Below, one piece after another: positions 1 through 11,455 of a DNA stretch of 64,000 bases. Numbering within the stretch: position 1 is the first letter of the stretch; every line of letters begins with the position of its first letter. Origin of the DNA: Patiria pectinifera (lineage: Eukaryota; Echinodermata; Asteroidea; Valvatida; Asterinidae); assembly GCA_029964075.1 (NCBI GenBank), contig CM057133.1, positions 12,858,699 through 12,922,698 of the forward strand. The letters run 5' to 3'. Made by a program: the position numbers and the translations under genes. Under the pieces are notes generated by a model. That model was not told the origin of the DNA. It made no database searches and saw nothing but the letters and a program-made list of their open reading frames with translations.

Positions 1-3000
1 CATCAGGCAAACATATTATTTTTTAATTTTCAAACATCTTTGAAATTTCCTGACGTATTTAACACTTTGTTTCCGCTCTTGTGCGTGAAACTTCACGAAA
101 TTTTGAGAAAGAAAGGTAAAAAAAAAGAAGGAAAAGCTGTTTTCTGTTTGTTTTAAAAACACTAATAAAGTGTGTTTATTTGTCGAGGCGGACAATCCAA
201 ACACTTGCGGCATATCGTTTTTCATTTGGGTAATTATTTAAGTGCAAAAAAAAACAATCGGTAAAGGACAAAAATAACAACGGTGTTTTGAAAAAAACCT
301 CTTTAAAGAAAAAATACTATAGAAACATCCATGGAGTAGACGGATATTGTCTGTGCACTCTGCACAGTAAAATAGCAAGTAAAACAAGCATTTGGCTGGT
401 TTTTAATATAAACGGTAATTACTTCTTGAAAATTTATGTTTTGCTTCCCCGAGACTCAACCTTATCACAACATGAGCTCTGTTTACTTTAAGTCGATTCA
501 GTGAAACCCCTGAGTATGATCAAATTAGCTGACAAACAAAAATAGATTTTAATGAAATTTTGGCTTGCAAAAGAAGGTTTATGTCCAAACAACTGCCATA
601 AAAGGTCCTTGAAAGATTAGAACAACCATCTGTGTAAAAGATATTGGCCACAAAATTGTCTCCGGGGCATACGGGCAAAAAGCCAATTGCAAATCCACCT
701 TACTCTTTAAGAGTCGCTCACATTCGCGATTGTTCGGCATAATTTGCTTTGGGCGCGGGCAAAACACGTAGACACACCGCGAGGGTCCAATTTTTACGTT
801 TCGCTTGAGACCGCGACTAATTAAGCGGCCACTGATAGACATTCCCATAACAAAATGTCGCCCGTGCCGGCTGTGAAGCGTGATTCCTCGATTCAATTTC
901 CCCTCCTATTTTCTAGTTGTTTTTCTTTCTCCTTTTTCCCCTTTATTCCCCTCGTTGACGGTACGGAGGCAAGTGCAGGGAAATCAACCAGGGATTGCAT
1001 CGTGTTGACCTGACGACTGCTGACACGACATTAGAGTTACAGCGAAGTGACAGCAAGCGACCAGTTTGATAGATTGATTCGCCGGGCTTCCCCCGCGCGA
1101 TCTGCTGCTCGAGTATCCGAGATTCGTCCCAGCTCGTGCTTGTTTAATTACCGGATACTTATTAAGCAATCAGTTGGAAACAAATGCCGAGGTGCTTTCT
1201 TCGGATGTTTCCTCCCTCCGGCCGTTGACTTTTTGTGAAGAGGAGGCGTGAAGGGTGCATTCAATTGCAGGCCTGTGGTACAGTGGCAGTCCTTGCGAGA
1301 ATTATTTCCAGCGGCGAAGATTTTTGTCAGAGTTCGTTTTTGTTTTGCGCTTGAGATTGTGACGTTCCTAAACGCAAATGCGCATGCCCAGGCTTCCGTG
1401 TGTGTTGCCACCAAGCGGCAGATATGCCTCCTTTGGAAAAGAAAGCCCCGTTAAAATGAGTAATTAAAGTGCGAACTCGAACTGCAGAAGCAAAGAGGCG
1501 ACTTTAAAACAGAGTTCTGATCTCATGTAAACTTACTGTTTTGAACGTGGACATCTCTTGTAGCGTTATTCCCCGACGCATTTTGTATAGGAGATGTTTC
1601 TTATTGGACTAAGAATTCAGCCGGTTGCAGGAACTAGACAATGGTTTTTTTTCTCCGCACTATAACACCCAGAAAACTACACAGGATTAATCTGTCCACC
1701 CACAATGAATGCATTAGTACACAGCAAGGACTGATTTTTGTCCTTGGCGACCGGCTTTGATCTTGAGTGTTCAGTAGCCCCCCCCCCCTCCCCCGCAATT
1801 CAATGTCAGAATGCACTTTGACTGATGCTTCAGTTGTCTAGAGCCGAGTGGATATTATATCGGCGTCTTTTGTCGAATTACTCGGTGCAGACCATCACTG
1901 ATTAACTGGGACCCGTGACAAATACAGCGGTGTATCATTATAAGGCAGGAATTGATTCGGTATGTCGGTCACCAGTTCGTATACATCTATAGGAGATCAA
2001 AGTCTAAGATTAACCGCATCTCTTCATTCATTCCAAGGCGGGACACAAAATACTTAGTGAGTCGAACCATCTCCATGGTCGAACTAAACAAATGAAGAAA
2101 TTTGTTGTTCCAACTGCGCGTGCGCAAATCACGGTTTGACGATATATTTATTCGGGATAAGCATCCGCCGCGTGCTTGCAAAAACGTACAATGGGTACCA
2201 AGAAAAAATGAAGATATGCTTTTGTTTTGAAGTAGGGAAAAAAATTCAACAAAAATGGACTGCAGTATGTTTTACAGTTATACACATAATATGCCCTGAC
2301 CTATGTTCGAACTCATGATTATTATTATTTTTTTGGTTCGCATCAAAAGTTGCATCAAGAATGATTGGTTGCATTTTTTCTCCCTTCGACTTGTTAAACG
2401 ATTACTGCTGTGTTTTTCCCGAACACCCCCCCCAAAAAGAGAGATCTAATCTTAATGATGTTCGCTGTCTGTTGAATTCCAAACTTGTTTATAAGTTACA
2501 AAAAAAGCCGTCAATGTGTCATCAAGATTTTCCGTTTTCTCCACAGCGCATTCTTTTCTTCTTCTTCTTTTTTTTTTTACAGTCTTGAGGTTTTATCAAT
2601 TAGGGCTATTCTACAAATGTCACTTGACAGGAAAAGTTATTGGTTATTTATGTTGATCCAATTCCAGTTCTTTACTGCAGTTCATAACGAGATGAACTGG
2701 GAACTTCGTATAAATCACCATGATATGTTGTAATCAAACTCCGACTAAACAATCAACCTGACAAGGAATGGGCCGCTAAGTACACAAACGTCTCAGATTT
2801 ATTCGACCTTTGATCTTGCTCATAAAAAACGGCCTGATTTCTTTACGATTCTACGAAATAAACAAGGTCCTTTGATTCCATCTTTTAATGGATGTGTTTA
2901 CAGAACAGGCCCCTACCCATACATCGTGGTCCTTTGCGGAAGGAAAATGTCATTTAAATTGCATCCAGTTCACTTTAAAGATATTTATAGGCGGAAAAGC

Positions 3001-3741
3001 TTCCATGCCTATTGTCCCACTTTTGATTGGTTTGAAGGTCCCCATACTATTTCTATCTCTTAGCTTGCATCCCTTTGTCTGATAATTTCTGGAGTTATTT
3101 TTGAGGGAAATTATCCTCGTTATACTGACAGACAGGACAGAGACAGAGACGAGTAGACGAGATTTCTATTTCACATGTGCAGAAATAAAAAAGAAAAGAA
3201 AAAAAAGGCGGGAACACATTCGAAGTTTGTGTCGAGCCGTTGTGATTGTATACAATCAAATCCTTGCCGTTGGCATGACAACGGGACCCCGTCAATTATT
3301 ACGGCCGATTCATCATCCCGGGCGACGACAGACTATTTTGACGGACGGACCAATTAGCGACACTGACCGACGAGGATGTAATCAGATGATGAGAGGCCGA
3401 TGCGGTTTCGCAAGAAATAATTTCCCGCCTTTTTTGGCTGAATCATCCGCGCGTAATGCTACAAATGCGTGGTTGAACGGGGACTGCAGCCTTTAGGTCT
3501 ACAACGCGTGATGCTGCGTGTCACCGTCCGCAACGATACATTTTAAGTAGTTCGCGTATAAACATCAAGATCGCGATAAATTTAAGTGCAGCCAATTATT
3601 GTAAGTCTATAGCCAACCTCTTGACCTCAATCTAAACGAGGCCACTGCACGGAAATTTATTTTCAAGAATCAAAATGTCAAAAGAACCAGTTCAATCACG
3701 ACTAATATATTTGGAAGACAATCAAAAACACTTGTTCTCGC
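1..3741. other. Gene-free stretch, no recognised element
   Basis: I see no open frame longer than about 130 codons and no recognisable domain on either strand. The stretch holds only low-complexity tracts: A-rich sequence near 115-135, a pyrimidine/C run near 1780-1795, a TTC/T run near 2550-2580 and A-rich sequence near 3185-3210. The open frame at 3101-3496 (131 codons, plus) begins in this A-rich sequence and shows no domain. Most likely intergenic or intronic DNA. Confidence 0.55.
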
Positions 3742-3757
3742 CCTCTCTCTCTCTCTC
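3742..3757. repeat. Short CT microsatellite
   Basis: A run of CT dinucleotides interrupts otherwise unique AT-rich DNA about 45 bp before the palindromic element that starts near 3801. Confidence 0.8.
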
Positions 3758-3800
3758 CAAATCTTACAAAATAATAATACGTGCAGATAAACTAGCTCAT

Positions 3801-4414
3801 AAATTATGTTCCTTCAGTGAGCTTACGGCAATACTGGTGTCCGAACGTTTTATGTTAACTATACCGGGTATTTCCGTACAGGGTGAGTCAAAAAAAGCGA
3901 AACCCAAATGTCGGGACTATTGTTTTAGTAAATTACTGCATGTAGTACTTTTAAAATCTAGGGTATGAAAGCCCAATTCATAAGCTTTCTTTTAGTACAA
4001 GAATCATTCAAATCACTTAAGTACTTTTCAAATTACGGAATTTTAAAACACAACCACCATTTAAAAGTTTTGTCCACGGATCACAAAAAAGGTGTGCGTT
4101 ATTAACAGCAAAGCGAAAACAATTCACGCACATCCCTATGTGGACAGATCTTTAAAATGGTGGTTGTGTTTATAATTCCGTAACTTGAAAAGTACATGAG
4201 TGATTTGAATGATTCATGTACTAAAAGAAAGCTTATGGATTGGGCTTTCAAATCCTAGATTTTGAAAGTGCTACATGCAGAACTTCACTAAAACAATAGT
4301 CCCGACATTTGGGTTTCGATTTTTTTTGACTCACCCTGTACGGAAATTACCGGTAGTTAACATAAAACGTTCGGACACCAGTATTACCGTAAGCTTACTG
4401 AAGGAACATAATTA
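3801..4414. mobile_element. Nested palindromic (foldback) element with mariner-like core
   Basis: The left arm (about 3801-4077) is the reverse complement of the right arm (about 4140-4414) with few mismatches, and a further short inner inverted repeat lies in the 62-bp loop (GTGTGCGT near 4093, ACGCACAT near 4125). Inside this lies a second boundary: CAGGGTGAGTCAAAAAAA starts at 3879 and its reverse complement ends at 4338, each flanked by TA, as expected for a Tc1/mariner-type non-autonomous element. The inverted symmetry continues about 75 bp outside those ends on both sides, so the outer arms are either a longer TIR or an older palindromic host element. No transposase frame is present. 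The terminal motif resembles mariner ends by memory only. Confidence 0.7.
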
Positions 4415-5575
4415 CGTATGCCGGCATAGATTTAGCTTCGGCTGCTGCGCATGCGTTACAAAAATCCTCGGACTCGTTTCTTTGGTTCTAGGAGAGTAAC
4501 GAGCTTTATCATTGCAAAATGTGACACGATATGGCGCCTATGTGACATTTGAACTTTAATATGCATGTGGTCAGACATGAAGTTATAAAATCCGTGCGAA
4601 CATGGCTGGTTTTCATTACAGCTCCCTTCCGGCGCGGCGACAAGGTATCAGAATCCTCAGACGTCGGTTGCGAAATGATCAGACAAAAGATCAGACAAAA
4701 GCTGTGAGTTGGATCAGGACACTACCGACATGTTTGGTGCGAACAAAAAATAGCCGATAGATGTGTTGTTCGCAGGTGGCGAATTTGGCGGCAAATCGGT
4801 GATGCTTACCGTCTGCCTAATAAATCCGTTCCGCCCGCCGCTCGCACACCGCATGAGATGTAAATAATCTGGCATTTCGACGGCACGGAACCGCTATGTC
4901 CATTATGAATTTCTTTATTGAAATAATAAATATAGCCTCGATTTGCAAACAGAAACGATTTCTCGTCTGTAGGTAATTATCTCTCTCTCTGTGAAATAGT
5001 TCTGCGTGTAAATTACGCTCCTGCATGTAGGTGACTGGAAATTGGGGTATAGACATACCTTGACATTTCCTCCTTTAATAATGGCACTCGGCTTATTGTC
5101 GGAATTATTAGTCGGTCGGTTTCGTAATGATGGGTATTTTCTGATTTCGTGTGTGTCAATGTTTGACCGGCCAGAAGACAGATCCATGCTTCTTTTAGAC
5201 ACGCGATGGTTGAGTTATTAAGTGGCCCATCCTATATACATTATGTAAATAAACTCTGTACATGTATGTATGAATTGATCAGATGGAACGTTATAATATA
5301 TCACGGTGTTCAGTGGGTGTGTGAATAAAGTCGATTAGTATATTGATAAATATTCATGTCTATATGTGTGTGATTTTTGGTTGTCCAGAATCACGGTAAT
5401 ATCAGTACAGCTTAGTTTTTCCTATTTTCTGGGTCTTTTTTTATACCGTCTACTTGCTATTCTTAAAATGGTTTGTATCAATAAAAACTAAAGGAAATAT
5501 GTTGTTTGGCCGAGTAACAGTAACGACAGAAAACAGACCAGCAGCACACTATAAATTGACTATTGTTGACCGCTA
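4415..5575. other. Gene-free AT-rich stretch
   Basis: Nothing recognisable on either strand. The open frames are under 100 codons and overlap on opposite strands. A TCTCTCTCTCTGTGA tract near 4979-4995 is the only simple repeat seen. Confidence 0.5.
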
Positions 5576-5688
5576 TGATGTGGGATATGACGTTTTGAAC
5601 ACCCGTGGGGCGTATAGCACCCGAGGCGAAGCCTTTAACTAGGGTGCTATGCGCACTGAGGGTGCTCCAAACGTCATATCCCACATCA
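5576..5688. repeat. 113-bp interrupted palindrome (GTGGGATAT family)
   Basis: Perfect 20-bp arms occupy 5576-5595 and 5669-5688 (TGATGTGGGATATGACGTTT and its complement). Inner imperfect arms around ATAGCACCC and GGGTGCTAT extend the stem, leaving a loop of about 20 nt. The GTGGGATAT word recurs in the palindrome at 5947-5974, which suggests a shared repeat family. Confidence 0.75.
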
Positions 5689-5700
5689 CAATTGTGTTTT

Positions 5701-6057
5701 TTATACCTCTGTCTTGGATTCTTTTAACTTTGATGTAAAAATCATGAAAACAAACAGCAGTTAACACGGCAATCATGACAATCGAACGTCAACTCACATG
5801 CGTGTCGCGTGCTCGAAACAGCTGATCGTCTGCTAGTTCGCTGCTCCCACTCATGTGTTGAAACATGGTGAAAATAGCGTGGGTACCAACGATACAAGCG
5901 TTTAACACCGTACGTACCGTACGAATAAAGTCATAGCACACTCCCTGTGGGATATCACGTACGTGATATCCCACATGTAGTGTGCCATGACTTTTTACAA
6001 ACTTTAACACGTGATCGTTCTAGTCCAATGAAAACAGTATTCCAGACAGAGGTATAA
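5701..6057. mobile_element. Small TIR element enclosing a second palindrome
   Basis: TTATACCTCTGTCTTGGA at 5701-5718 matches the reverse complement of 6041-6057 with one base missing, giving terminal inverted repeats around about 320 bp. The interior holds the 5929-5992 palindrome and no credible coding frame. I cannot define a clear target-site duplication, so the exact ends are uncertain. Likely a MITE. Confidence 0.5.
5929..5992. repeat. 64-bp palindrome with perfect 28-bp core
   Basis: Positions 5947-5974 are a perfect inverted repeat without spacer, centred on ACGT between 5960 and 5961 and containing GTGGGATATCACGT. Outer arms AGTCAT-GCACACT (5929-5942) and AGTGTGC-ATGACT (5979-5992) pair with one mismatch. 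The DNA could extrude a cruciform. It shares GTGGGATAT with the palindrome at 5576-5688. Confidence 0.8.
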
Positions 6058-7469
6058 CAATGTTATTTCTTCATCAGACTCACATGTGACTCATTATTGG
6101 TACACCTATATTCAGCCATCAAGAATAATGCAAATTGTTTGACATGCGCTTGGAACGAAAAGGTTAATTGAGAAAATGCTTTCAGACTGGTTTCCCTTTA
6201 AACAAAAAGCAACCCGACTATTCACTGGAATTATTTTCACACATCTGCAAGTGGGCTAGCCTATGGAATATCGCCTTGCGCATCAAGGGTCTATGATTAT
6301 GCGAGCAGATTCGTTGATTGGTTATGCAAAACAAGTCTGCGTCTTGCCCTCGAGATTCTGATCTTTCAGTAAGCGCCTTCTATATATCGGGTCTTCCGCA
6401 AACCGTAGTTGTACTGCAAAAACATGGCATCCAAATTGACCAATCAACAGCTTAGTCCACATGTCTTATCGAAATGGCGTCGCAGCCTCTAAAGACCGGC
6501 CACTCTGATTGGCTGGCGCGCGGGGTCGCACACAAGTTACATGCTATGTTATATCAGTCGTTCAACCGTGGTTCTCTGCCCACTTGAATGTCTGATCCTC
6601 AGACTACAAGTGGGCCCGGATGTAACTCATTCATTGCGGGGATATCCTATACGATAGCACTGTCAAGCTCTGAGTCACAAGTGACAATTAGTGCGTGAGT
6701 CAGTTAGTCAGTAGGTACAAGGACGACACAAGGCTGACCCTCTCAGACCATCAAAAAAAGTTGGTTTTATTCGGCGTTTAAATCATCAGAAGAGCGTCAA
6801 CACCTCTTGTTCTCAGATCAATTATTTCAGTTTTCAGATTTAGTTTCTTCTGGGGGTGCATCCTAGACTTGAAATCAAGTCCGTAATTGGCCGGGTTTTC
6901 TTCGCCAGTCGCGCGCCGTGCCGGCGTGGACAGCTACCGCTACCGCGCCGTCCCACGGTACGGTACCATAGCATGCGGTATGGCACTTACATGCGGGGAT
7001 GGTTTTGTGCATTTTCGACCCTAATGTTCATGCAGGTCGATTTCATGCAATTACATGTCAAAGCCAGCAAAACTAACGACAAACACGATACACAGAGCCG
7101 TGCGGCTAGTAACTTTTTGGGGCGCTGACAGATAAAACACGACTGTCGAGTGGCTTGTCGTCAAGTCTAGGTGCATCCGAACACTTCTCCCCCAATCTAC
7201 CCAGGGCTTAAAAAAGCCATTCTTTGGAAGGTTGGACACGATCTTTTAGCATTCAGGGGCGCGTATATTTTTGAGTCGATTGCGGACCATCACTGGGATA
7301 AGGCGCAAAGGCATTATAGGGCGAATTCACGTCTTCTTCGTCATCTTGATTTTTTGTTTGAGATGCAGAAGGAATAACAATGTTTGACAGTGAAATGCGT
7401 GTTAAAGCAATCGGCTCCACGAACCAGGATACTACAGCTTCCCACGCACACTGAATCGCAATAGGCGAT
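6058..7469. other. Gene-free stretch
   Basis: No domain-bearing frame and no clear repeat. The region near 6900-6970 is richer in G+C and CpG (CGCGCCGTGCCGG and similar) but has no associated gene that I can identify. Confidence 0.5.
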
Positions 7470-8053
7470 TTAAAGGGTGCGTGCGATGATTTTTTTTCTG
7501 AGGAACACATGTTTTGCAACTTGCTACTCCTCTTAATTGCATGAAAAATACTTGACATCCCTTCTTGGTTAATTGTATTAAAAAGTGAACTTCTATAAAC
7601 ATCTAAAATTTTCAATTTATTTTCCGGACAACTGAGAGCGCTGTTGCTGCGATGTCATTTCAGGAACGCGTTCAGTTTAGGGGGTATTCTGTTCATACTG
7701 GTAGCCCAAAATTTGCTCATTGAAAACATTTGTGAGAAAGGGTTGCTCATTGGCTTACTGCCACGTACTTACACATCAACGAATCACCAAAGAAAAGACA
7801 ATTTGTGACAGCAAAATATCTAAACTTCTAGCAAACTTTTTGTGCTGAAAGAGCTGCAACATATCAGGTTTCTGCCTGGAATGACATTAAAGTTTTGTTC
7901 ATGAATATGCAAATTCGTATTGGCATGAAACCCAAAAAGGCACCAAAATGCCCTTACAAAAAGCCAAACGAACGTTGAAATTAAGGTGAAATGGGACACA
8001 ACGTGCATTTTCAAGGATTGCATTAAACATATAACATTGCCTGAACCCTTTAA
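7470..8053. mobile_element. Dispersed ~580-bp MITE-like element, copy 1
   Basis: The ends are inverted repeats: TTAAAGGGTGCGTGCGATG at the left and CATTGCCTGAACCCTTTAA at the right (a few mismatches). The interior aligns by eye with 48045-48657 and 62250-62770. All three share the word AACGAATCACCAAAGAAAAG (7778 here), a GACATCCCT-like/TTGGTTAATT block near the left, ATGAATATGCAAATTCG in the middle and GGTGAAATGGGACACAA near the right. Flanking AGGCGA (left) and AGGCGG (right) may be a target duplication with one change. No transposase frame. Confidence 0.65.
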
Positions 8054-8106
8054 GGCGGAGTTATGGAGGGCAATGGTTTGGTATCGCTATAGGTTAGGCT
8101 CCGATG

Positions 8107-8178
8107 GAATCTTTCGTGCATCCATTGTTACTTAATAATAACAAAGGTACCTGCAACGCATAATGTCTATCAGGCATA
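8107..8178. mobile_element. Fragment related to the 25.8-kb MITE
   Basis: The stretch resembles the right half of the element at 25823-25977: TTTCGTGCATCCATTGTTAC followed by TAACAAAG and then CAACGCATA-TGTCTATCAGGC, compared with CAACGCATACGGTCTATTCAGC there. The matching left end is not visible, so this is a truncated or eroded copy. Confidence 0.35.
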
Positions 8179-11088
8179 GCAATGTTTCTTTTAGAAGGAT
8201 TGATTGCTGGCTGCTCCAGTGCGCTGCACAGATTTTGAAGGGAGAATAACCATGCGTTTTGGCCTAATGCATGAAACAAAAGAAAAAAATCAAATCAATT
8301 TTCGCATGAAATGAAGGCACAATCTCCCACACTGTTTCAAGGCTTATGATCAGGTAGCGCTGCGGCTTACTTAGGCTGGATTGAGATTTAAATTTCCCGT
8401 GGGAGAAAAATGACTTTCCCACTGCAGGGACTTCCCCGCGGGAGAACTCATTTCGCGCAAAAGAGCGCAGGAAATAGTTCGCGCCACTCTTTTTTTCCTC
8501 ACGTTTGACTAATTAGTTTCACAGCGGACGGGAGGATTTGCCGAAGCAGTTTGGCGCAGTTGTTTTATGGAATCCCCATGGTGACCCAAGAATTCGGAAT
8601 TCAATCACCGAAATGATTGGACTCCGCGCAGACGATCAGATGACTGGGTTTTCGGGCAACACTGATTTCTGTTTTGTTTTGTTCAGTTTTGTTGTGAGTA
8701 TTTTGCTTGGCCAGGCGGAGCAGAATGCCCATGTGTAAAACATTAATAGATTTATGTTTGCCAATCATGGTGTGTATACACGGTCAATTTACTGCAGCTT
8801 AGCGCGGGAGACGAGACGTCAAGGTACATGTCATCCAGGGACCATTTTGGCGGCGTTGCTGTAGTGCAAATCAAAGACTGGAGACTTGTCCTGTCTGGAC
8901 ATCACGAGGACAGGAAGTTGGTATACACAGCTCAATATACCGACAGCTGCTCACGGGCGTCATAAGACTGGTGCACCAGCATGCCAAGTCTCTTGTTTCC
9001 CTAATCGATGGTTTTCATTCGCGGATCAAGCGACGTGCAAAATTACCGACATATAGGGCCGTTGCTTCGGCTGCATCGCTTTGATAACAGTTTGCAAACA
9101 TAGCGAAGGAAGTCACATCAGCAAGTACATGTACATGTATTAGTTACTATAGGCTCATAACATGACGTCATAATATCTCGAAAAGTGCACCTGCAGATTC
9201 TAGTCACGCAATGGATGACGTCGATGCTCGCAATATTGTAGAAAACTTCCGTTTTTCGTGATCCAGTCTGTGTATTTTCGCAGAACTTGAAAACAGCTGA
9301 CGGTGTATAGGCCATACTTCAGTGGCCGCGGAACACCACTCTACGCACGTACCTGACAACCGCTCAGCCGCCGTGTGACATTCGATACACACAGCGAGTG
9401 TTATCAAAAATAAAGAAGATGGGGTCGCTGTATAAATATGCAAGGTGAAAAACCATGAATGTTGAGAGCTTTTCGTGTCTGTGGTTGCATTCTCAAGTTT
9501 TTGTTCTTGTGGTAGGTTACCTTTGTTCTCATAAAAGGAAAAGGGTATGAAGTCGCGTTGGATAGATTGATATTTTATAAGAGTTGGTCACCGCAATACT
9601 GACAAGCTTCTATTTTGCACTGCAATATTCACGCTCACGTCTGCCATATTGCAGACGCAGACTGTACACACTTGTTACACGTATAAATAATATTATTTAT
9701 ACTTTATGAGTCACTGAGAAATGAAATATGTACACGAACTCAATAATTTAACACGTATACCATACAGCCTATATTACTGTGATCGCGATCATTCTGCTCA
9801 TTGATACTAATTAATATTTATTTTAAAAAAAATGCATAGGCCTACGGTCTTCATGTGTATGAACGCACAACTGTATGGCCATATTGTATATTACTCATAA
9901 ATATCCAGAATAAAAAATGCTTACATATCAGTTAAGTTATCATTATCATTGTTGCCCGTTTACATTAGGCCTATACCATGCTCCGCTCCAATTTGATCTT
10001 GAGTGCACTCTGAAAGCACTCCTAGTTCAGTTTGACTTAAAACTTGTTTGACTTGTTTTGGTTTAATTGTTTTTGTCTATTATTAGTTTTTTGTTAAATG
10101 TTTATAGTTTTCGTTTTAATGTAAATTTTGATGTAATTCGTCCCCCTGGGCTGCCATGTCAAATTTTATCAATAAACCATTAATAACAAAACACGTAAAA
10201 CTTGCACCTAGCTGTAGCAATCTGCCTGCAAGTTTGTCGGTTTTCAATGCCAAGTCGCATGGATGTTTTCGTATCGTGAGATTGGGCTCATCTGCATGCA
10301 GTGATGTATGTAAATGCAGCAACACATGTCCATTTTATACCGACGCCAAAACTGACAGGCGCCAACTGCAATCGAACTCGCAGGCTAGGCCGGAAGATGA
10401 ACATGCCAAAGTTAATTAGTAATGAATAATTACATCACCAAAAGCAACTGTGCGTATTATAGCGCGTGCTGCATGTAGTGCAGTTTACGCGAGGCGCCTG
10501 CATGATTCTTCGCGTACCACAAAAGATGATCCCTCCGCGAACCCGCAGTTCCTTCAGCACAGTTTGAAAATGTCACATGCAACAATTTTGACAGATTGTT
10601 AACCAAGTGCCATTCATAATGCTTCGCTTCACTTCACAGAGCCCTTTAGGAATTGCATCGCACAGGCTGCACTGTTTGTTGAAGATGCTCCGCAATTTGT
10701 CACGGTACGACGGTGATGAACTTGGCGGCAATAAATTAATGTTTAATGATGACAGATGCTGAATTTGTCTCCGTAATGCAATGGGTTTACGGGTCATTCC
10801 TTGCAATTAACCGGCCGATAATCTGCCCGCATAAAAAAAGCCAAGGTAAATTAAACGTGCGATAAGACTACAAATATACGTTATTGCAATTTATGTACAT
10901 TCTAAACTGGACGATTATCCTTTCGGGATTAAAAGAAAACCGACGTATGCGTGCAAAAACGTCGAGGGCAACGAAATTGAAAGCCATTTCTTGCTCTGCA
11001 AGCAAAATTTCAAATATTAAAGTTTTGCCACTGCATCTCAGATACAGTAATTTTATGCTCCAACAAATAACCGGGAAAATTATGTAGA
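8179..11088. other. Gene-free stretch
   Basis: No coding evidence. Two TAGGCCTA octamers occur at 9837 and 9966. Short words such as ACATGTACATGTA (near 9125) are locally repetitive. The 66-codon frame at 8538-8738 and the 87-codon frame at 10156-10419 have no recognisable domain. Confidence 0.5.
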
Positions 11089-11089
11089 T

Positions 11090-11125
<36 letters not shown>
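11089..11125. repeat. (ATA)n trinucleotide microsatellite
   Basis: An uninterrupted ATA/TAA run of about 36 bp. It creates a poly-tyrosine stretch in an opposite-strand frame, which is an artefact. Confidence 0.9.
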
Positions 11126-11189
11126 TTGGGAGGCTAATCATCCTTACTCGCAGCTGGTATGCTAAATTGCGAAGGACGCGGCTACAATG

Positions 11190-11455
11190 TGGTCGGGCCG
11201 CTGGCACGTCACGGCGCCTATGGTTGCCGGCCACATCGACCCATATATGACCACGCAGCACAGCCTAAGATCGAAAGTGTTTGATTTTTCCGGAGGGAGG
11301 AAAACCGGAGGGCCCGGAGAAAAAACCCTCGTGGCACAGGAGAGAACCAACGCACAACTCTACTCACATGCGATCCGCGGCCAGGATTCGAACCGTGGTC
11401 ACCTTGGTGAGAGGCGAGCGCTTTACGCACAAGCCACCCATTGCACTGGGTTACC
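11190..11455 (-). mobile_element. tRNA-derived SINE
   Basis: Read on the minus strand, the element begins near 11455 with a tRNA-like head: GTGGCTTGTGCGTAAAGCG (A-box region), then CTCGCCTCTCACC, then the B-box word GGTTCGAATCC (11384-11394). The body follows with TTGGTTCTCTCCTGTG, a GGGTTTTTTCTCCGGG block and CTCCGGTTTTCCTCC. This head-plus-body arrangement is familiar from SINEs spread through marine invertebrate genomes. The 3' limit near 11190 is approximate. No protein is encoded; several small frames here are SINE shadows. Confidence 0.65.
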
